This document shows positions 21,602 through 36,316 of a stretch of 64,000 bases of DNA, one piece after another. The position numbers and the translations under genes are program-made. The stretch is from contig NC_091866.1 of assembly GCF_019399895.1 (NCBI RefSeq), forward strand, positions 5,625,501 through 5,689,500, written 5' to 3'. The notes beneath the pieces were generated by a model, which was given only the letters and a program-made list of their open reading frames with translations, searched no databases and was not told where the DNA came from. This DNA comes from Cardiocondyla obscurior. Taxonomy: Eukaryota > Arthropoda > Insecta > Hymenoptera > Formicidae. Position 1 is the first letter of the stretch. Each line of letters begins with the position of its first letter.

Positions 21602-24600
21602 AAGTAATTACTTGATTGTTCTATCGGTTAGGTATATCTAAAGATTACAAACTGCCGCTATGATTTTTCATACTTAATTAACATTTTAATATTAATAATA
21701 ATTAATTAATGTATCCATAAAAAATTTAATGATCGAGAAAATAACGCTAAACGCAAGCTTTTCGCCCTGGTTTATTTATTCCTAAATTAAATAAAATTAT
21801 TTAAAAAGTCGAGATCTCTGTTCCATTTTTTTTTTTTTAACGTACGTTCAATAATTATAATGGTACGAAGACACTTGAAAAATTTGAGAAGTATGTTCCT
21901 TTTTTGCTGCACGGCTCACAAGCAGTTAATAGCTTCTTCGGCGAAGCTGCAACCTGCCATGTGATTGCAACACGGCGGTAGCAAACACAATCAAAAAGTC
22001 CGCAGCCGTTTGCAGGAAGTATCTCCCTCGTGTTTGAAAGTAACTCGTCGTAGACTCCGGAGAGTAATCGAGCTTCCATATCAGCTCAAATAGTTTTGTA
22101 ACAGCCTTTCCCGGGAAGTATCCCCGGCAGCATTTAAGGATCTGCTTCTCGAGCAACTCCGTCAAACGGCTGAGGCGCTTTCTCAAAAGGTAAAAGCTGC
22201 CGTGTGTTCTTGCATTAAACATAGCGAGTTATTTGAGATTTTACCGAAAAAAAGACGCTCGAGTTAGGAAGAATAACATTTTTTTTTAATTATTAAATTA
22301 ACGTTTAAAAATAGCTCGTTTAATAATCTAATAAATATTAAAAAAAATTTTTTTTAACGCAAAATGATAAATTAGAGAAATATACTAAACAGAACAATAT
22401 CTTTAAATATATGCGGGAGGGAAAAGCTGCGAAGCAAGCATTTATACGTTGTACAAGTGTAAAATAATTCATTGAACAGAGAGAAAAAAAGTATTGGGTA
22501 AAAAAAATCTGTTTAGTAAGAAAAAAAAAAAAAAAATGTGAGAAAGAGGCGGAACGCTTCGGTATTTTTTAACTTAAAGGTGCGTTTTATTACTTCTTTT
22601 CCCTGCTGAGAAACCCGGTTTTCCTCGCTGGAAACGTGCCGTGTCGTTTCGGTGATACTTGGCTGTATCTTCTAGGTACACCTGCGGTATAACTTGGGGT
22701 TTAGGGTAAAGGGGCAATCGTGCGACGCGCGTACGAAATATAACGGTGCATCGCGGGCAGAACACGCGGACAATGACGATAAATCGCGACGGCGGCGTAC
22801 CTCTCTCCGGTGCCGGTGGAATTATCGTAAATCCTTCCGCGCGACACAAATCGCTCGTTAATATTCAAGCTCGAGTGAATGACTCTCTCGCGGCAATGCG
22901 TCATATTTTTTTTTCCCTTCCACCTTCGGAATGCTGTGGGATGCATCTAAGACTTTTGCCATTAATACGCGCGATGCTTATTAAGTCGCGTGCGCCCAGC
23001 GTATGAAATATTACCTCTTATATTAACGTTATCAAAGTATCAATTTGCGATTTCACATAAACGCGCTTCTGCGAATCCCCGATTTGAAGAACGCGCACAG
23101 ACTCCCTCAATTTTTTTATTTTTTTTTTTCTTTCTTTCTTTTTTTTTTTCTTTTTTCGCGTTTTCAATTTGCGCTTCCAGCAATCTCGAAATAATTTAAA
23201 ACTTGTACGAGCCGTTTTTCGATGCTGATTAGAATTGCATTCGCGATTGCCGCGATTCAGGATAATACTTCCTCTGTTACGCCGCGAAGCCCGTAGAAAC
23301 GAGCCCGACGGTTTGCACCGGGCCCTAGGTATGCGCACAATGATGGCAATTCGCCGGCGCGTGATGGTTCGTGGCTCTCGGAGTGTATCAGATTACGGAA
23401 ATAATCCCGGTAGAAGCGCGTGGAAGCTGCGAGCGGACGGTACGCGAGATGCGAAATAGCAGAGTTCCGCGGAGATCACGCGCGTACGGCACGTACAAGG
23501 TCAAGCATATTGCCTGTAATAGATCACGGGCACCGTGATCGAATCGTAGGACCGATGATAATGAACATAAGCAGCGTGATGCAATCACTTTTAATCTACA
23601 AAAGTAACGTTAACGAAGAAGAAAGAAAAAGAAACCTCAAAATTACACAAGCGTTAAAACAATTAAAAAAGAATTTTTATTTTAATCGTCAAATAAAACA
23701 TAGTCAATTTTCCTAAATTATAGTCGTGTGAAATATTAATTTCTTACAGAATAACGTTATAGATTAAATTAAATTTATAGATTCGTAATTGCGTCGATTT
23801 GATGTAGATTCTTTTCTTTTGTGAAAAAGAAAGAGAGAGAAAAAAAAAAAAGTCCCTGTGAAAGTATCTTGATTAGGTTCTTTGTTTTCCATTGTTAGTC
23901 GCGGCAAAAGATTGATCGATTGTTACTCGGTAATCGTGAATGCCACGCGAATGTCTTCCGTTCATACGACAGCGCTCTTTCTATTCTTCACCCGCCGTCT
24001 TCTATCACTATGGGCCATTGTATCAGCCGTGATTCCCTCCGCTTCTCATTCACCTAATCTGATCGGGAGAAATGGCATCTTTAGAGAACACACGTAGTCG
24101 TAGAGGAGATCTTGAACCTGCTCGCTTAGCAAAGACACGACAAAGCTATCAAGGCATTATGCAGACCCAAGTGGGCTCTTAGCGTCGAGTCATGTTCGGT
24201 GCATCGCTAATTAGGCTCATGGCTCATTAGGCATTTTATCTTGCGCGAGCCTCGACTTGACGGACCGCTGACCCTAGGTCGAAAGTAGTTTCAACAGTTA
24301 CATAAAATCGTATGAAACACGCATTTATCAGCGTCGCTCGGCAGACATAATTCGGTAAAACTTCTTCTGGCTTATCCTATGTCCGTTTTTATTTTATATC
24401 GCCATGTCGAGACAGGCTGACGGAAATTTTAATTAATCAAAATTTTTTAATTTTTATTTCCTGGAAAATATAATGAAAGTTAAATTACTCTAATTTGTGC
24501 AATAATGAGCATAGCTTATTTACTTTATATCATTATTCTATTAAATACCGCACGCTGCGTTAAAGATATCGTGTAGAAAATGTGACGCTAAAATGCACTC

Positions 24601-27600
24601 GGTATTCGAGGAGTACGTTAAACAAATACCCATTAATTTGAAATATTACGGCGATGTGTTCGAGAGTAAAAGAGCTCCTTTTGCGAAACTCCGAGAAAGA
24701 AATCCGATTGGCGATTCGCATACCTACAAGCGAATCCGCGAGAGCTTTCTCTTGCCCGGCTTGGTCTAATGGTAAACACGGGGATTGTTGCTTTCCGGAA
24801 ATAACTGGCCCCATTCCAATTATATGCACTTGCGCGAAAGTATCAATAACGTCCAAGAATGCATTTCCGCGATTAAGTAATAAAAGAATAGTCGAATCGA
24901 CGCAAAGCCGCCTCGTTGAGAAAGAGAGTCGCGGAGTAACGGAGTGATTTAAACGCTGCGACAACCCTTGACCACCGTAACTCGGAGTATAAATTAATTT
25001 ATCAGAATTAACTCTCGAATTACTTAATTATCTAATTTCCCAGGGATATACATGTACTTAAACATGTATGAATTATTTTATGTAGAACAAAATAATTATT
25101 TATACGACAAAACTTTGTAAATTTCGTTTTCTTAAATATACCTTTGAAGGGTTTAATTTATATATCGTTTGATTAACTATAAAAATTATACGCCGTTTTA
25201 ACTGCAGTAATCTGCATCAGCTGCGCGATTTATCCGAGCCTCCGTTTCACTTTTCGCCGAGCGTGGCAAATAATTTACGCGTTTTATTACTTATATATAT
25301 TTGCCAGGGACAAATTATATTTTCGACCCGGTGTATCCGTGACCCATTCGAGTTCGCGAATCGGCATTTCGAGGCTACCTGTTCGGGCCGGCCGAGGCAT
25401 CAGATAACGTCCGTTAGAACTGGTTATACCGACACGGTGCGTTACGATCCCGCGGCGCGATACGGAAGATAAACACCGGATAGAGGCCCATCGCGCCTTC
25501 AGGTACGGCAACTGACCTCCTGAACTCGATGGCCGAGAAGGAGAAAATACACCCGGCCGACCGCTTCCATGTTATTTTTTTGTTTTCTTTTTTCTTTCTT
25601 TTTTTTTTTTTTTTAATCGTCCGTTTCACTAATTAGCAATACTCACGGAAGACTCGCGAAGTTTTCGGTGTAAACGCAAACTCGCCGTGCGAATGTGGAA
25701 CGCGCAAAGAAAACGGAATAATTTTAATAACGCGTTAATTAATTGTCTAGCGTGTTTAATTTACGGTTAGCGCTGGAATAATCTAATTTAATATTTGTTA
25801 AAATATTTATTTACGTGTTTGCGTAAAGCTGTTTAAAAAGTAATATTTATTAATAAATTTAATATATATGCTACAACTATCGGGTGTATCAAAAAAATAG
25901 GATCTATCACTTAAAAGGGTTTAATTTTAATTTGAAAAAAAATTAAGTTAATATTTTAAAGAGGGGAGAACCTCCCGAGAGAATGTAATTATTCTGCGCG
26001 GGCAGAAAAAGATCTGCAAGGTTCATATTGTGAGAAGATTAGCCACCGTCACCACGATCTAATCCTCAATTTGCATATTCATGTAAGATTTATAGCTCGC
26101 TGTCAATTTACATATTCATAATTGAGTTACTCGGGATGGGATCGTAGGCGAGAAAAATCGTCTCCTAATACTCCTTTCTCGTGCCGCTTTAGCGAGACAG
26201 GTGGCACGAAGAGTCCCGCTCGCAGCGTCCGCGTAATCATATAATTGAAGCCAATTGACAGCCACGTTGTAACCGCGATAACGACACCGACCGCAATCGC
26301 GGTTGCTAAATACGCTTAATTGCTAGGGTAACGTATCTGGACGGCACCGCACTTAACCCCGAGCGATTGCGAGTCGGAATCGTTTGGCTTCCTCCTGCAG
26401 GCTCGATCGTTCGCTCGTATTTGAAGCATGAGAAGAATGACAAGGGAAAGAGAGAGAGAGATTCCTGCGCGCGAAAACGATTTTTCTCGCTCGTAGTTAA
26501 ATTGCAAACGGTTACGTAAACGCCAAGCGGATCGTGTAAGCGCGAGCTATCGAGAGACGGAATTGCACCTCGTCGGAGAGCTTGCCCGCTGTCTAAGAGT
26601 TTGCATCACGAGCAAACGGTATTGTTCCCCCCCGTGAGGCGTTAAACGCTTTCCGATTAATGCCTACCAGATGATTTGCGCGAGTTATTCCCGGAGTAGA
26701 GTGCCCTTTTAACCGCGGATTCTCCGGGCCACTCGATGCCGATCTTCCTGGGAGAATTTCCCCTCCGGGATAAAACGCTTCGCTATTACATTTATTTTCA
26801 AGTAATCAACGTACTGAGCTCTGCCGATTTCTGCAGCTGGATATATATTACGGCTTTAGGGAGTGCTTCCCGTTGCTTATTACAGCAAACGTTATCGTTT
26901 GTTATTTATTGTCGTTAATCCGGCGCCCGGTGATTGATGAGACACTCGGAGTTGAGATTTAGAAATCTGTTATACAGCGCGGTGAAATTTTCATTAGGCG
27001 TCGTACTAAGTAAGTCTCGGCAAGTGGTTTGAGACACCCACGCAGGGAAATGGGAGTTCCAACGGCTATCATTTACATGCTTTACCGGTACATCTAAAAT
27101 TGGTATGTTGAAAACCCTCGAGCGTGCGCGGGGTTCGAGGTCATTAGGATAGAAAATTGTACGGCTGCCTTCAAAATAAAAGGAAATAGAAATTAAAATC
27201 GCCGGTGCGATCGGCGATCTATACCGCGGTAGCGATAATCACCCCCACGAGTAAATCGGCACTTTCGGCGTCACGAAAGTTACATTGTAAAGCGACCGGT
27301 CGAGCCAGTCGATCTTCCATGTAGGTGGCACAGATCAGGGTTATCGATAAGCAGTAGCGCAATAACGTTGTACGAGAGATCCAATTGATCCGTGACAAAC
27401 GGCAATTCTCAGAGGAACGATCTGTCGTTTTCTATTCATTGAATTTGACTAATGTACAAAGAAATCATATTTTAACATTAAAAAAAAAAGATACATATTT
27501 TTTTTTTAGTACAATTAATTTAATCTAATTTTTTTTGTTAAAAAAAAAAATAAAAGATTTAAAAAATTAACGTGCAATGAAATATAACTTTTACGCTTGA

Positions 27601-30600
27601 GTTGGTAATTCAAACTATTTTCCTAATTCATATATCTTATTCTGTCGTTATCGAAACTTTATTACACGAATGACGAGACTTTCTCTGTGCAACAAAGCCG
27701 TGACGAAAGCCACGTGGAACTCGTGGAACGATCGGAGTCATTCAGCGGCCGCATGAATACGTTTCGATCCATTAGTCTTACGCAATGTGTTGTCGGTGTG
27801 CGTGTGAACTACTTGTTTTACGAGACTCCGATCTGTGCTGTCGGTGACAGAAATAGGCTCTAAATATCCGATATGCCGCCTCTGAAATAGGAACGGCGAT
27901 TACGTTTCGAGCACCACCTACGTGAAACTAACGGTATGGAAATGTACGTGCACACGCGTTAGTTTATATGCAATCGAGTTGCTGAGGGCGAATGCATTGT
28001 TCACATATTTTAAAAAGCTTTTTCCGTCAGAATATGCTAATCAAAACGGGACGCGACGTCGTACGATTTTGAAACGATGTACATTCAACTAATAGACAGA
28101 AATATTATTTTTATTCGAAAATAATCAAGTTGTTATTATCCAATAAATTACATTAAAAAAAAAAAAAAATCTTGCGAAAAAGACAAACAATTTAATAAAA
28201 TATATAATGAAAAAAAAACAAGATATTAAATAAGAAATCTGAAGTAAGAAATGATTTTGGAACACGGTACTTCGATCAGTATATTCGCGTTGCGGTTATA
28301 CAGATCGTCTCTGCACTCATGATCAATTAAATTTCACTTCGCCGAACGAAATTACTAGGCGTGGCACTTGGAGAGCATCGTCGATAATTAAATTATTGGT
28401 GGTTGTTATACATCAATGCGTAATAGTTATTGCCAGCAATGATATATTTTGACGTGGGAAATAAACACATACATTTTCAGCGTTTCACCGTCCGTATTCA
28501 GAACTTCGGTAAATTTCTGACTTATTCTAATTTTCTAAAAACCTTTTAAAATATTTTATATATTAAAAAAAAAATCAAAAATATATTTTAAATTAATGAT
28601 AACATTTAAACTTAACTTTATATTAAAGATATAAGCGAATGTCTTTATTTAATTAACGATCAATATTAATAATATTAAACTAGTGCCATTCTTAAATTAA
28701 TATCAATTTGGTAATAATTGTTTTTAATAATTAATTATTTTTCTTCGAGATAAGATCGCGTTACTCAGTGTCGGCATCATCGAAAATAATTAACTTGGCA
28801 TGAATCAAGTGAGATATCACATTCGATCGGTTGCGCAACCCGCGTCTGCGTTAAAACCGCAATCAATTATTGTTACGGATCGCTCGAATAATTTGTCTAC
28901 CAGACAAACGTCAAGGCGGAGATATTTGCGAACCGATAAATAGCCTGGCGGATTGACGGAAGCAATTACACGATATTCCATTCATCGTATTTAATTATAC
29001 GTGATTTACTCGCGGTAGCCGCGGTCGTTATCTACCGATTATCATTAACACATGCTGGGCTCAACGTATTTTGCTTTCGAGCGTCCGAGATTAGTGTTCT
29101 CTGTGACTAAAAATTTCTATTTCGGCACGACGTTCGAAGGAGAGGAAAGCCGGTCGATTAACTTGCCTCTCTTACGGACTCGAATTAGCTCTTCATGTCG
29201 TTCTGTTAAGCTCGAGAACACCCATCAATGTTACCGGTCTAATAATTTGTTACCGGTCGGAGTAGATCTAACCGGCGCTCGTAACGCGCCGTCAGAGCAA
29301 ACAAAACGCGGTGAAAAGAAAAAGAACCGTGCCGGATGATGTACGTTTTCCGCGAGAAGCGTGTTTCGGACCGGTATTAGAGGATTATTAGCGTCGCGCT
29401 CGGTGCCGTTCTGCGGTCCAGAACGGAGTGGCGGCGAGGGATCGGCCGGCAGTAAACGTCGGCGCCCGGTAATTATTAGCCGCGCGGATAAAACGAGTAC
29501 GGCACGTCGCCGCGAGTAACGTGTCCGCTAATGAAATGTCACGGCGCGGCTTTGCGTTACACTTTGTATGCGTCTCGCAGACGCGAAAGACCGATCGAAT
29601 CACCCGTCACGCGATTCGGCACAAGATTCGACGTGAAATCCTCAAGGCGATTGCTAAACGTTGTTTATAAATTAATATGAATTTTTTTAATAGAAATAAT
29701 TTTATTTAAAAAAAAAAAATATATGAAAATTAATTGAATTATCTGATATCTGTTTGAATTTAGGAAGATAAATTCTTTCCTCTGAGTGACGGCTAATTTT
29801 ATTTGCAATTATATTTAGCAGCAAACGTAAATATGACCTTTTAATTATTATATATCATGCTTCGTGATTAATATTATCCGTAGAAAAATGTTTTACATAT
29901 AATTTACTCTTTGGTTTAGTATAGCTTCGCATAATTTTGATAACTTATCAATTAACATTAATGTATGCGACATCAGTTTGTATCAGTTTGTTAATTATAG
30001 ATTATTGACAAAAAAAGATAATTTGATCGAGCAGAGATCTTGCAATGAAAATGATGATAACCCTCAATTTAATCTTCGTCTTTCTTCTTCTAATAGTTAA
30101 ATTTCAATTTTTTATTTGCTCCAACTTTAACTTTTTTAGCTGATTAGAAACGCCAATCAATCAGTGTCATGTCAATCAATAAAAATTGATGATTTCACGT
30201 TTTATCAAAAGTATAAGTCGGTTCAAAAAAGCAAATTAAAAAAAAACTAAAAAAAAAAACCCGTACAACATCGCAAAAAAAAAAAAAACTCGTAACATCG
30301 ATCCGCGGCATTGGTTAATTACAGAGCTCAAACGATCGATCCTACAATATGCTAAATGAAAGCACGTACATTTCTGATCCAGGATATAATCATAAATTAT
30401 TCGTACTTTTTATTATTACTTACATCTCTCGGGAATGTTTTGAATGATACGTCGCTAGTTGTAACATATTTCCTAAAACAAGTACCAATCACTTATCATT
30501 GCAATTGCAATTATTACAATCTCAATTAGGTGTTTTTTTTTCTTTTCTAACCTTTTGGTATTTTTAATTCAAATAACTGTTCCATAAAAAATTAATTCTA

Positions 30601-33600
30601 CTTTCGTAAAAAAAAAAGAAAAAGAAAAACCACATTGCGGGATCAGAAAGAAACAGCGTAACTCTTACATACTTACGGGATGTCGAAGACGAGAAGAAGA
30701 CATTGTCACGTTTTCTCGACAAGTCCGAGAAGCGCGCACACCTATTCGCACCTCTCCGCACCTCACCACTTAAAACGTTCCGCGGTGATTGCGAGATGCC
30801 ATCTCCCGAAATGTCCGTGACGACTCTCGCTCGTTCCGGATCTGTCGGAACAGGCAGCGAGATGATCCAAGCGCCGTGAGAGCAGCGAATTCTCGCAAAA
30901 GAACGAAGGAATGAGGGTAGAAGAAGATTTCGCGGCGACAGGTTCAGTGGAAGGCTTGATTTATGTGTCATTCCGCGGCCGGCCGCTTGAGTGTGAAACA
31001 AATAAATTTCAGCCGCGGCGAGGCGAGGCGTACTGCGAAAACACGGCTAAAGAGCGGCCCGACTCGGCGATTAATCAATCGGCGAGATGAGAAACGGAGA
31101 GCCAAATTGTGGCGGGTGAAATTACGCGGAACGTGACCCCAGTCATTATTCTTCTTCTCGATTACACGACTAATCCGTAAAATTATATGAGAAATGCCCC
31201 GCCAAGTTTTCTCCAGTTCGCGAATCATTTAAAAATCGACATTTAGAGCAAGCGTAAATTAAGCGGCGAGAAATATGATCGTGATTTGGATATTTCACCA
31301 TTAGCTATTACCGTTCGTAAATTGATGAATAAAGAATAAACACGTGTGCATAAAGTCTAGAAAAATGTTATGAAAAAAATTAGTCAAAAATTTTAAATAA
31401 AATTTTTTTTTTTTTTAAAGCAACTTAATAAGCAAAGAGCGTAATAAAATCAAAAAGTTTGATTTATAATTGAAGGATAACCGCTTCTTTAAGACGTGTT
31501 ATTAATCACCGTTGCAGTGCGTCGTGAAATTCGTTTCTGATGGAGTACGAAAATAAATCATCACTTACGAAACCTCCGATCGCTTCGAGCTACGAAAGGG
31601 AACACATTTTAAACGGCTACTTGATTTTCGGCCGATCGACATCAATCAATCGGTCGTAAGAATATGAACGCAAATGCATTGAAAATAATTAAACTTATAT
31701 AATGACGTTGACTAAAAAAAAAAAAAAATTTTACGAAAAAATCATTTGCATGTTAATAGTACATATTAAATAGTGATGAGCAGTTTTTTGTTAATTATTC
31801 AATTACTAACTAATTAATCAAAAACAATTCGATATATGTAGGTTTTCATTTTTATTAATAATTGTACCGAAAATAATGTACTTAATTTTTTTTCAGTACT
31901 ATTCGGTATTATTCATTAGTTTTTTATGGTACATATTAATTAATTGACTGACAAAGCCGTTCACTTCTACAAAACACGTCCGAATCGGAGCTTGCCATAG
32001 ACCTTCGCTCTCTCTACGTTTTATCGTCTATAAAATTAAACTGCTCCACTCTTGCGAAATTCCCTTCTTGTCGCCTAAAGCCATAATCTGTAAAAAAAAG
32101 AGCGCTCTATTTCCTATCAAGATATAACTTCTTATAAGTTTTACCTTACACGATAACGTTAATGGATATTATTAATCTTACCTTGATATTTATCTTACCT
32201 TGATATCCCATCTTCTTTTAGATAAAAGGAATTAATTAACGAATAAAAGTTCCATAAAATTAAATATAATATTGCAGGATGTTAAAACAAGATAGTACAA
32301 AAAAAAATATATATATATATTTTCTCGGCAAAAACAATTATTGACTTACGCGGATATCGAGAAAGTTACGTTTTTACATCACTGTAAAAATGATAAATTA
32401 TTAATCGGGGATGTAAATTAATGATCGTAGAAATACAATTCATACAGTCGTGATAGCGTTCTAATTGAATAAACTTTAAGGCTACTAATAGCGTAATAAA
32501 TACGTGCGGATGTCTTACCAATATTAATTATTTCGAACTATTTTCCCTCCAACAAATTAATAGTTTCGTCAAATTACACATCCATTAACTTTTTAATTTT
32601 ATTTCACGCGGACTGCAAGCGGGCCACAAATTAATATCAATTATCTTTGACGGAAGTGTTCGACGGTGATAGTTATAATAATAGCGAGACTGGAACGACG
32701 GTCATTCGCCATTCTTTCTAACTGTTCTATCAGAAATGCACGCTGGTAATTATTAAATTAATTGCAACAAGACCTCGCGCGACTACGTGCGTACATATCG
32801 GCAATAATCCCGACATTCTAACACCGCGCGCAGAATAATTTAACGCTATACTTTCATCAGCCGTTAACGGTTCATGGCTCGTACTTCTGTAATCGGGATT
32901 CTCCTGAATGCAATACAAAAGGATGTAGAAAATTCATGGAAAGGGGGAAAATTGTTGTAGTAAAAATGTTAATTTTCTCGCGCGAGCCTGCTACTTGACC
33001 GTGCTTCTCTTTTTCCTTTTTTTTTGAGTAGGTAATGAATGGAGCAAGGCGGCCACATGTTTGCCTACATATTAAATGCAAACGTCGTGGTCGTCGCTTT
33101 GGTTTCCGCCTCACCGTATGCGAATTAAACGATCTCATACATGGAATATTATTGCGTGTAATCGACGCAATGTATGATGAAGTATAGAAAGTCCGGTAAT
33201 TGCTATTATTCAATAAAAATCCGACACTTTTGCGCGCGTACCGCATTTCTCCGCATCGCCGAGCGTTTTGCGATCCCGGCCTGTGTCGATCACCGCGTCG
33301 TATCCGTGGCATGTAAAATGTTTCAGATTTAACGCTTATTTAGTTTATAAGCTAATCGTGTAATTGAATTAATGATGACTTTTTTTTTTTTTTATTCAAC
33401 CTTTTACTTTAATTTAATTTTTTACCCGATATAATTAGATTTAAAGAATTAAATTGAAATTGAATTAACTAATTGCAAATGAATTTAGTAAAATTATCTT
33501 TTAGCATAGATGAATAATTACAAGTTTTTAGCGTTTGTGTCTATCAACTTTAACATATATGCAATTAATTTTATACTGCAATTATATTACTCTTATCGTC

Positions 33601-35400
33601 GTAATTACGCGTAATACCAATACGTGCGATATGCACAACTTTTCTCCTCTCACATTCTATAATGGTTACATTTCAACGCTTATACCGCATCTATTTAATT
33701 ACACGCACACATACGCGCGATAGATTTTACAATGCAATAAATTACATTACAAGACGTTATCGTCAAGTTTATTACCTTTACAATCGTGTTCGCGCGACAT
33801 TTGATAAGACAAGAAAATTGCAGAACAAAATAACGAATATTAGGTGCGCCTGAAAGAAAATGCTAATATTTTAATCCGAATAGTTTAATATTTCAAAGTA
33901 ACTTCACGTCGCGTCTGTCGGAAGATTTATATCCGACGTATTCCGCATTCACCGCGAAACTCCACCGCGAGCTCACTTACCGCAGAAAGCATCGCTGAAA
34001 ACGATTTGCGAATAAAATTTAATATCGAGTATATGATGTCTTTTAGATAGCGCCGTACTTAATTTTTGCAGATAAATTTCTTGCGCGGTAATAAAGAAAT
34101 TCATCCTGGCTTTATAATTGTCTACTACGTTCAAGTAAAAGACTTTAATACTTTATTTAACTCGTAATCTAGCCCGTTAATCAAATCAATATAAACAATT
34201 ACAAAACATACCTATTTTTCTTTATCTTAATATATTTTTTATGCGAGCTGTACTTTTTAACTTTAAATATATCACGCCTCTGTTAATTATTCACATTTAC
34301 GAAAAGTAAGAATATTTATCTGAGTTGAATCGTAAAAGATATTTTATTTCATATCGTATATGTTTTATTATATTCTATATTGCGTTTTCAAGAGATCGCC
34401 GTGTACCTATCTATACCTTGCACGTCTTATTGCTGCGCCGCAAGCGACATTCGTGCTCGCCGTTTAGAACCCGGGCATATATTAAATCCGCACTGAAGAG
34501 AGTATTTAACATACTCGACGCACAAGCGATAATCACTCATTCGATGCTTTCGCGCTCGCTTGCGCACCTACGCAAGATCATCCGTGAAACGGTTCTTACG
34601 AGACGCCGACTTTCACCGCGCTCGGGATAACAATGATTTTTAATTTCAACGATTAAAAGCGATAACGATTTGTCGAGCTCTTTGAAGCGAACTAGTTTGC
34701 CTAATTTTATTAACAGTAAAACAGTTCTATGAACGTAATTAGAAAAAAAAAAAAAGCAACGAAGTAAAAGGTATATTCTTTACTTGAAAAAATGCGTACC
34801 TAGAAAAATTCACGTGATTCACGACAACTTTGTGTCGAGCTTATAAGGAAACTTGCCAGTACACTTTGCTACTACGCGCAGATCTTTTCCAATAAAAAAA
34901 TAAAATAAAAAAAACCCAGGAAACAACTTTGTGACACTTTAATCTCGCCACAACGGGAAAATCGCAAGAAAAGCATCTCGGTGAACGTACTACTTTCTGC
35001 ACATTCAAGCACGCACGAAGCAGGGGGCGATTAACTTTGAAACTAGTTCTGAAATCTCCTCGAACACTGTAAGCAATACAAATTGAATGTTGCATTCCAG
35101 ATTACGATCTGAAAAGCCACATAATGAACGATAAATTAGAAAAGGAGAAAATTTTGGCACTTACGTAAAAACGAATTAAAAATCTACTAGTAGGTCATGC
35201 TTCTATAAATTATTTTATATATTTTTAATCAAAAGTTCTTAAATTAATTTAAAAGAAAAGAAAGAAAATAGAAACTCTTAGATTACCCACTACAGAAGTA
35301 TTATTTGTCACAAAAAATATTTCACATATTGCATCGATATATTAAACGTATAATCCTATTTAATCGAGCAAGGACAGTCTTTGCGATTTTCTCATATCGC
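21602..35400. other. Gene-poor stretch, no supportable coding gene
   Basis: Roughly 14 kb alternating between AT-rich sequence and CpG-rich patches (for example 23.2-23.5, 25.2-25.6, 29.0-29.6 and 30.7-31.1 kb). All open frames are short and lack domains or plausible splice partners. It could be an intron of a long plus-strand transcript starting near 21.6 kb, intergenic regulatory DNA, or both. Confidence 0.55.
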
Positions 35401-35744
35401 ACTCGCACCCACCATCGATCATTTCGACTCTCGGCGACGGTCCGGGGTGGAAAAGAGGGGTGGGAGAAAGGGAGATGGAAGACCCTAGCGCGCCGGCCAC
35501 GTGCAGATCATCGATTTTCGCGACGGATATCGAGGCTTCTGCGTATGTTCCCGTGCGGTTTATCGTTGTGTTCTTATGTCCCGCGTTGCTCTGAGGACTC
35601 TACGAACCGCAGGGTCTTGCACAGGACACCGCCGTCGTCCATTCTTCTTCGTTGCGGCCGAAATTTCTCGTCCCGTTTCAACAAAGTATTGGCGGAGCGG
35701 ATCCAAAGAGCACGGGGAAAGGGGATCGATGCTCGCTAGCAGCA

Positions 35745-36008
35745 GTCAGCCGGCTCGTCGTTGCTCACTCGTATTGCGTAGGTTCGGGACTCTACGGCGG
35801 TAGGCGCGGGGAGCGTGGGGTGTAGGGGGAGGGGACGGTGCGCGGTTAGTTGTGCTAGTGCTAGTATGTGTGTCCGGTCAGCCGGCTCGTCGTTGCTCAT
35901 ACGTATTGTACAGGTTCGGGACTCTAGGACGGTAGGCGCGGGGAGCGTGGGGTGTAGGGGGAGGGGACGGTGCGCGGTTAGCTGTGCTAGCGCTGGTATG
36001 TGCGTCCG
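35745..36008. repeat. Two tandem copies of a GC-rich 132-bp unit
   Basis: Copies at 35745-35876 and 35877-36008 differ at about eleven positions by eye. Both begin GTCAGCCGGCTCGTCGTTGC or nearly so, and contain a G-rich core (GTGGGGTGTAGGGGGAGGGG). Because 132 is a multiple of three, frames stay open across both copies on each strand. The repeats lie just 5' of a possible donor (GCGCG|GTAAGA at 36036) and of block E. A GC-rich first exon or promoter repeat is more likely than a protein. Confidence 0.9.
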
Positions 36009-36107
36009 ATCACCCAACATCAAAACACGTGCGCGGTAAGATAAACAATACGCGCTGAATAAAACCTTGAATAGAACAGAATTTTAACAGCAATTTTTAT
36101 GTCTCAG

Positions 36108-36213
36108 ATAATATTCGACCTATTGAAGAAGGACCAACCCGACGTCCCGCGGACATCCTGAGAGGAGGAGGAGGCCCAGGAAGGGTATCCTGCCCCGGCG
36201 GAGCAACCCATGG
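36108..36213 (+). ncRNA. Exon-like block E of a putative plus-strand spliced transcript
   Basis: A 106-base block with acceptor TTTTATGTCTCAG and donor CCATGG|GTATAT. Its 3' end reads CTGAGAGGAGGAGGAGG, then CCCAGGAAGGGTATCCTGCC, then CGGCGGAGCAACC, clearly related to block A1. Upstream, GAAGGA and CGACGTCC also line up with A1. One frame is open through E and into the next block; coding status is unknown. Confidence 0.45.
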
Positions 36214-36316
36214 GTATATATCAATTTTTTCTTTGGATTTTTAATAACGTTTTTTAATTTTTTCATTTAATTAAATTTTATATCTACTAAATAATTGTTT
36301 TATTTTTTTGTTTCAG

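Noticed and set aside
24750..24830. tRNA-like D-arm word (TTGGTCTAATGGTAA)
   Set aside because: No T-arm GGTTCGA-like word, no acceptor stem pairing and no clear anticodon arm follow; chance match.
31750..31950. Possible MITE bounded by GTACATATTAA words
   Set aside because: The two words are in the same orientation and short, no inverted arms or target duplication could be confirmed; the region is simply AT-rich.
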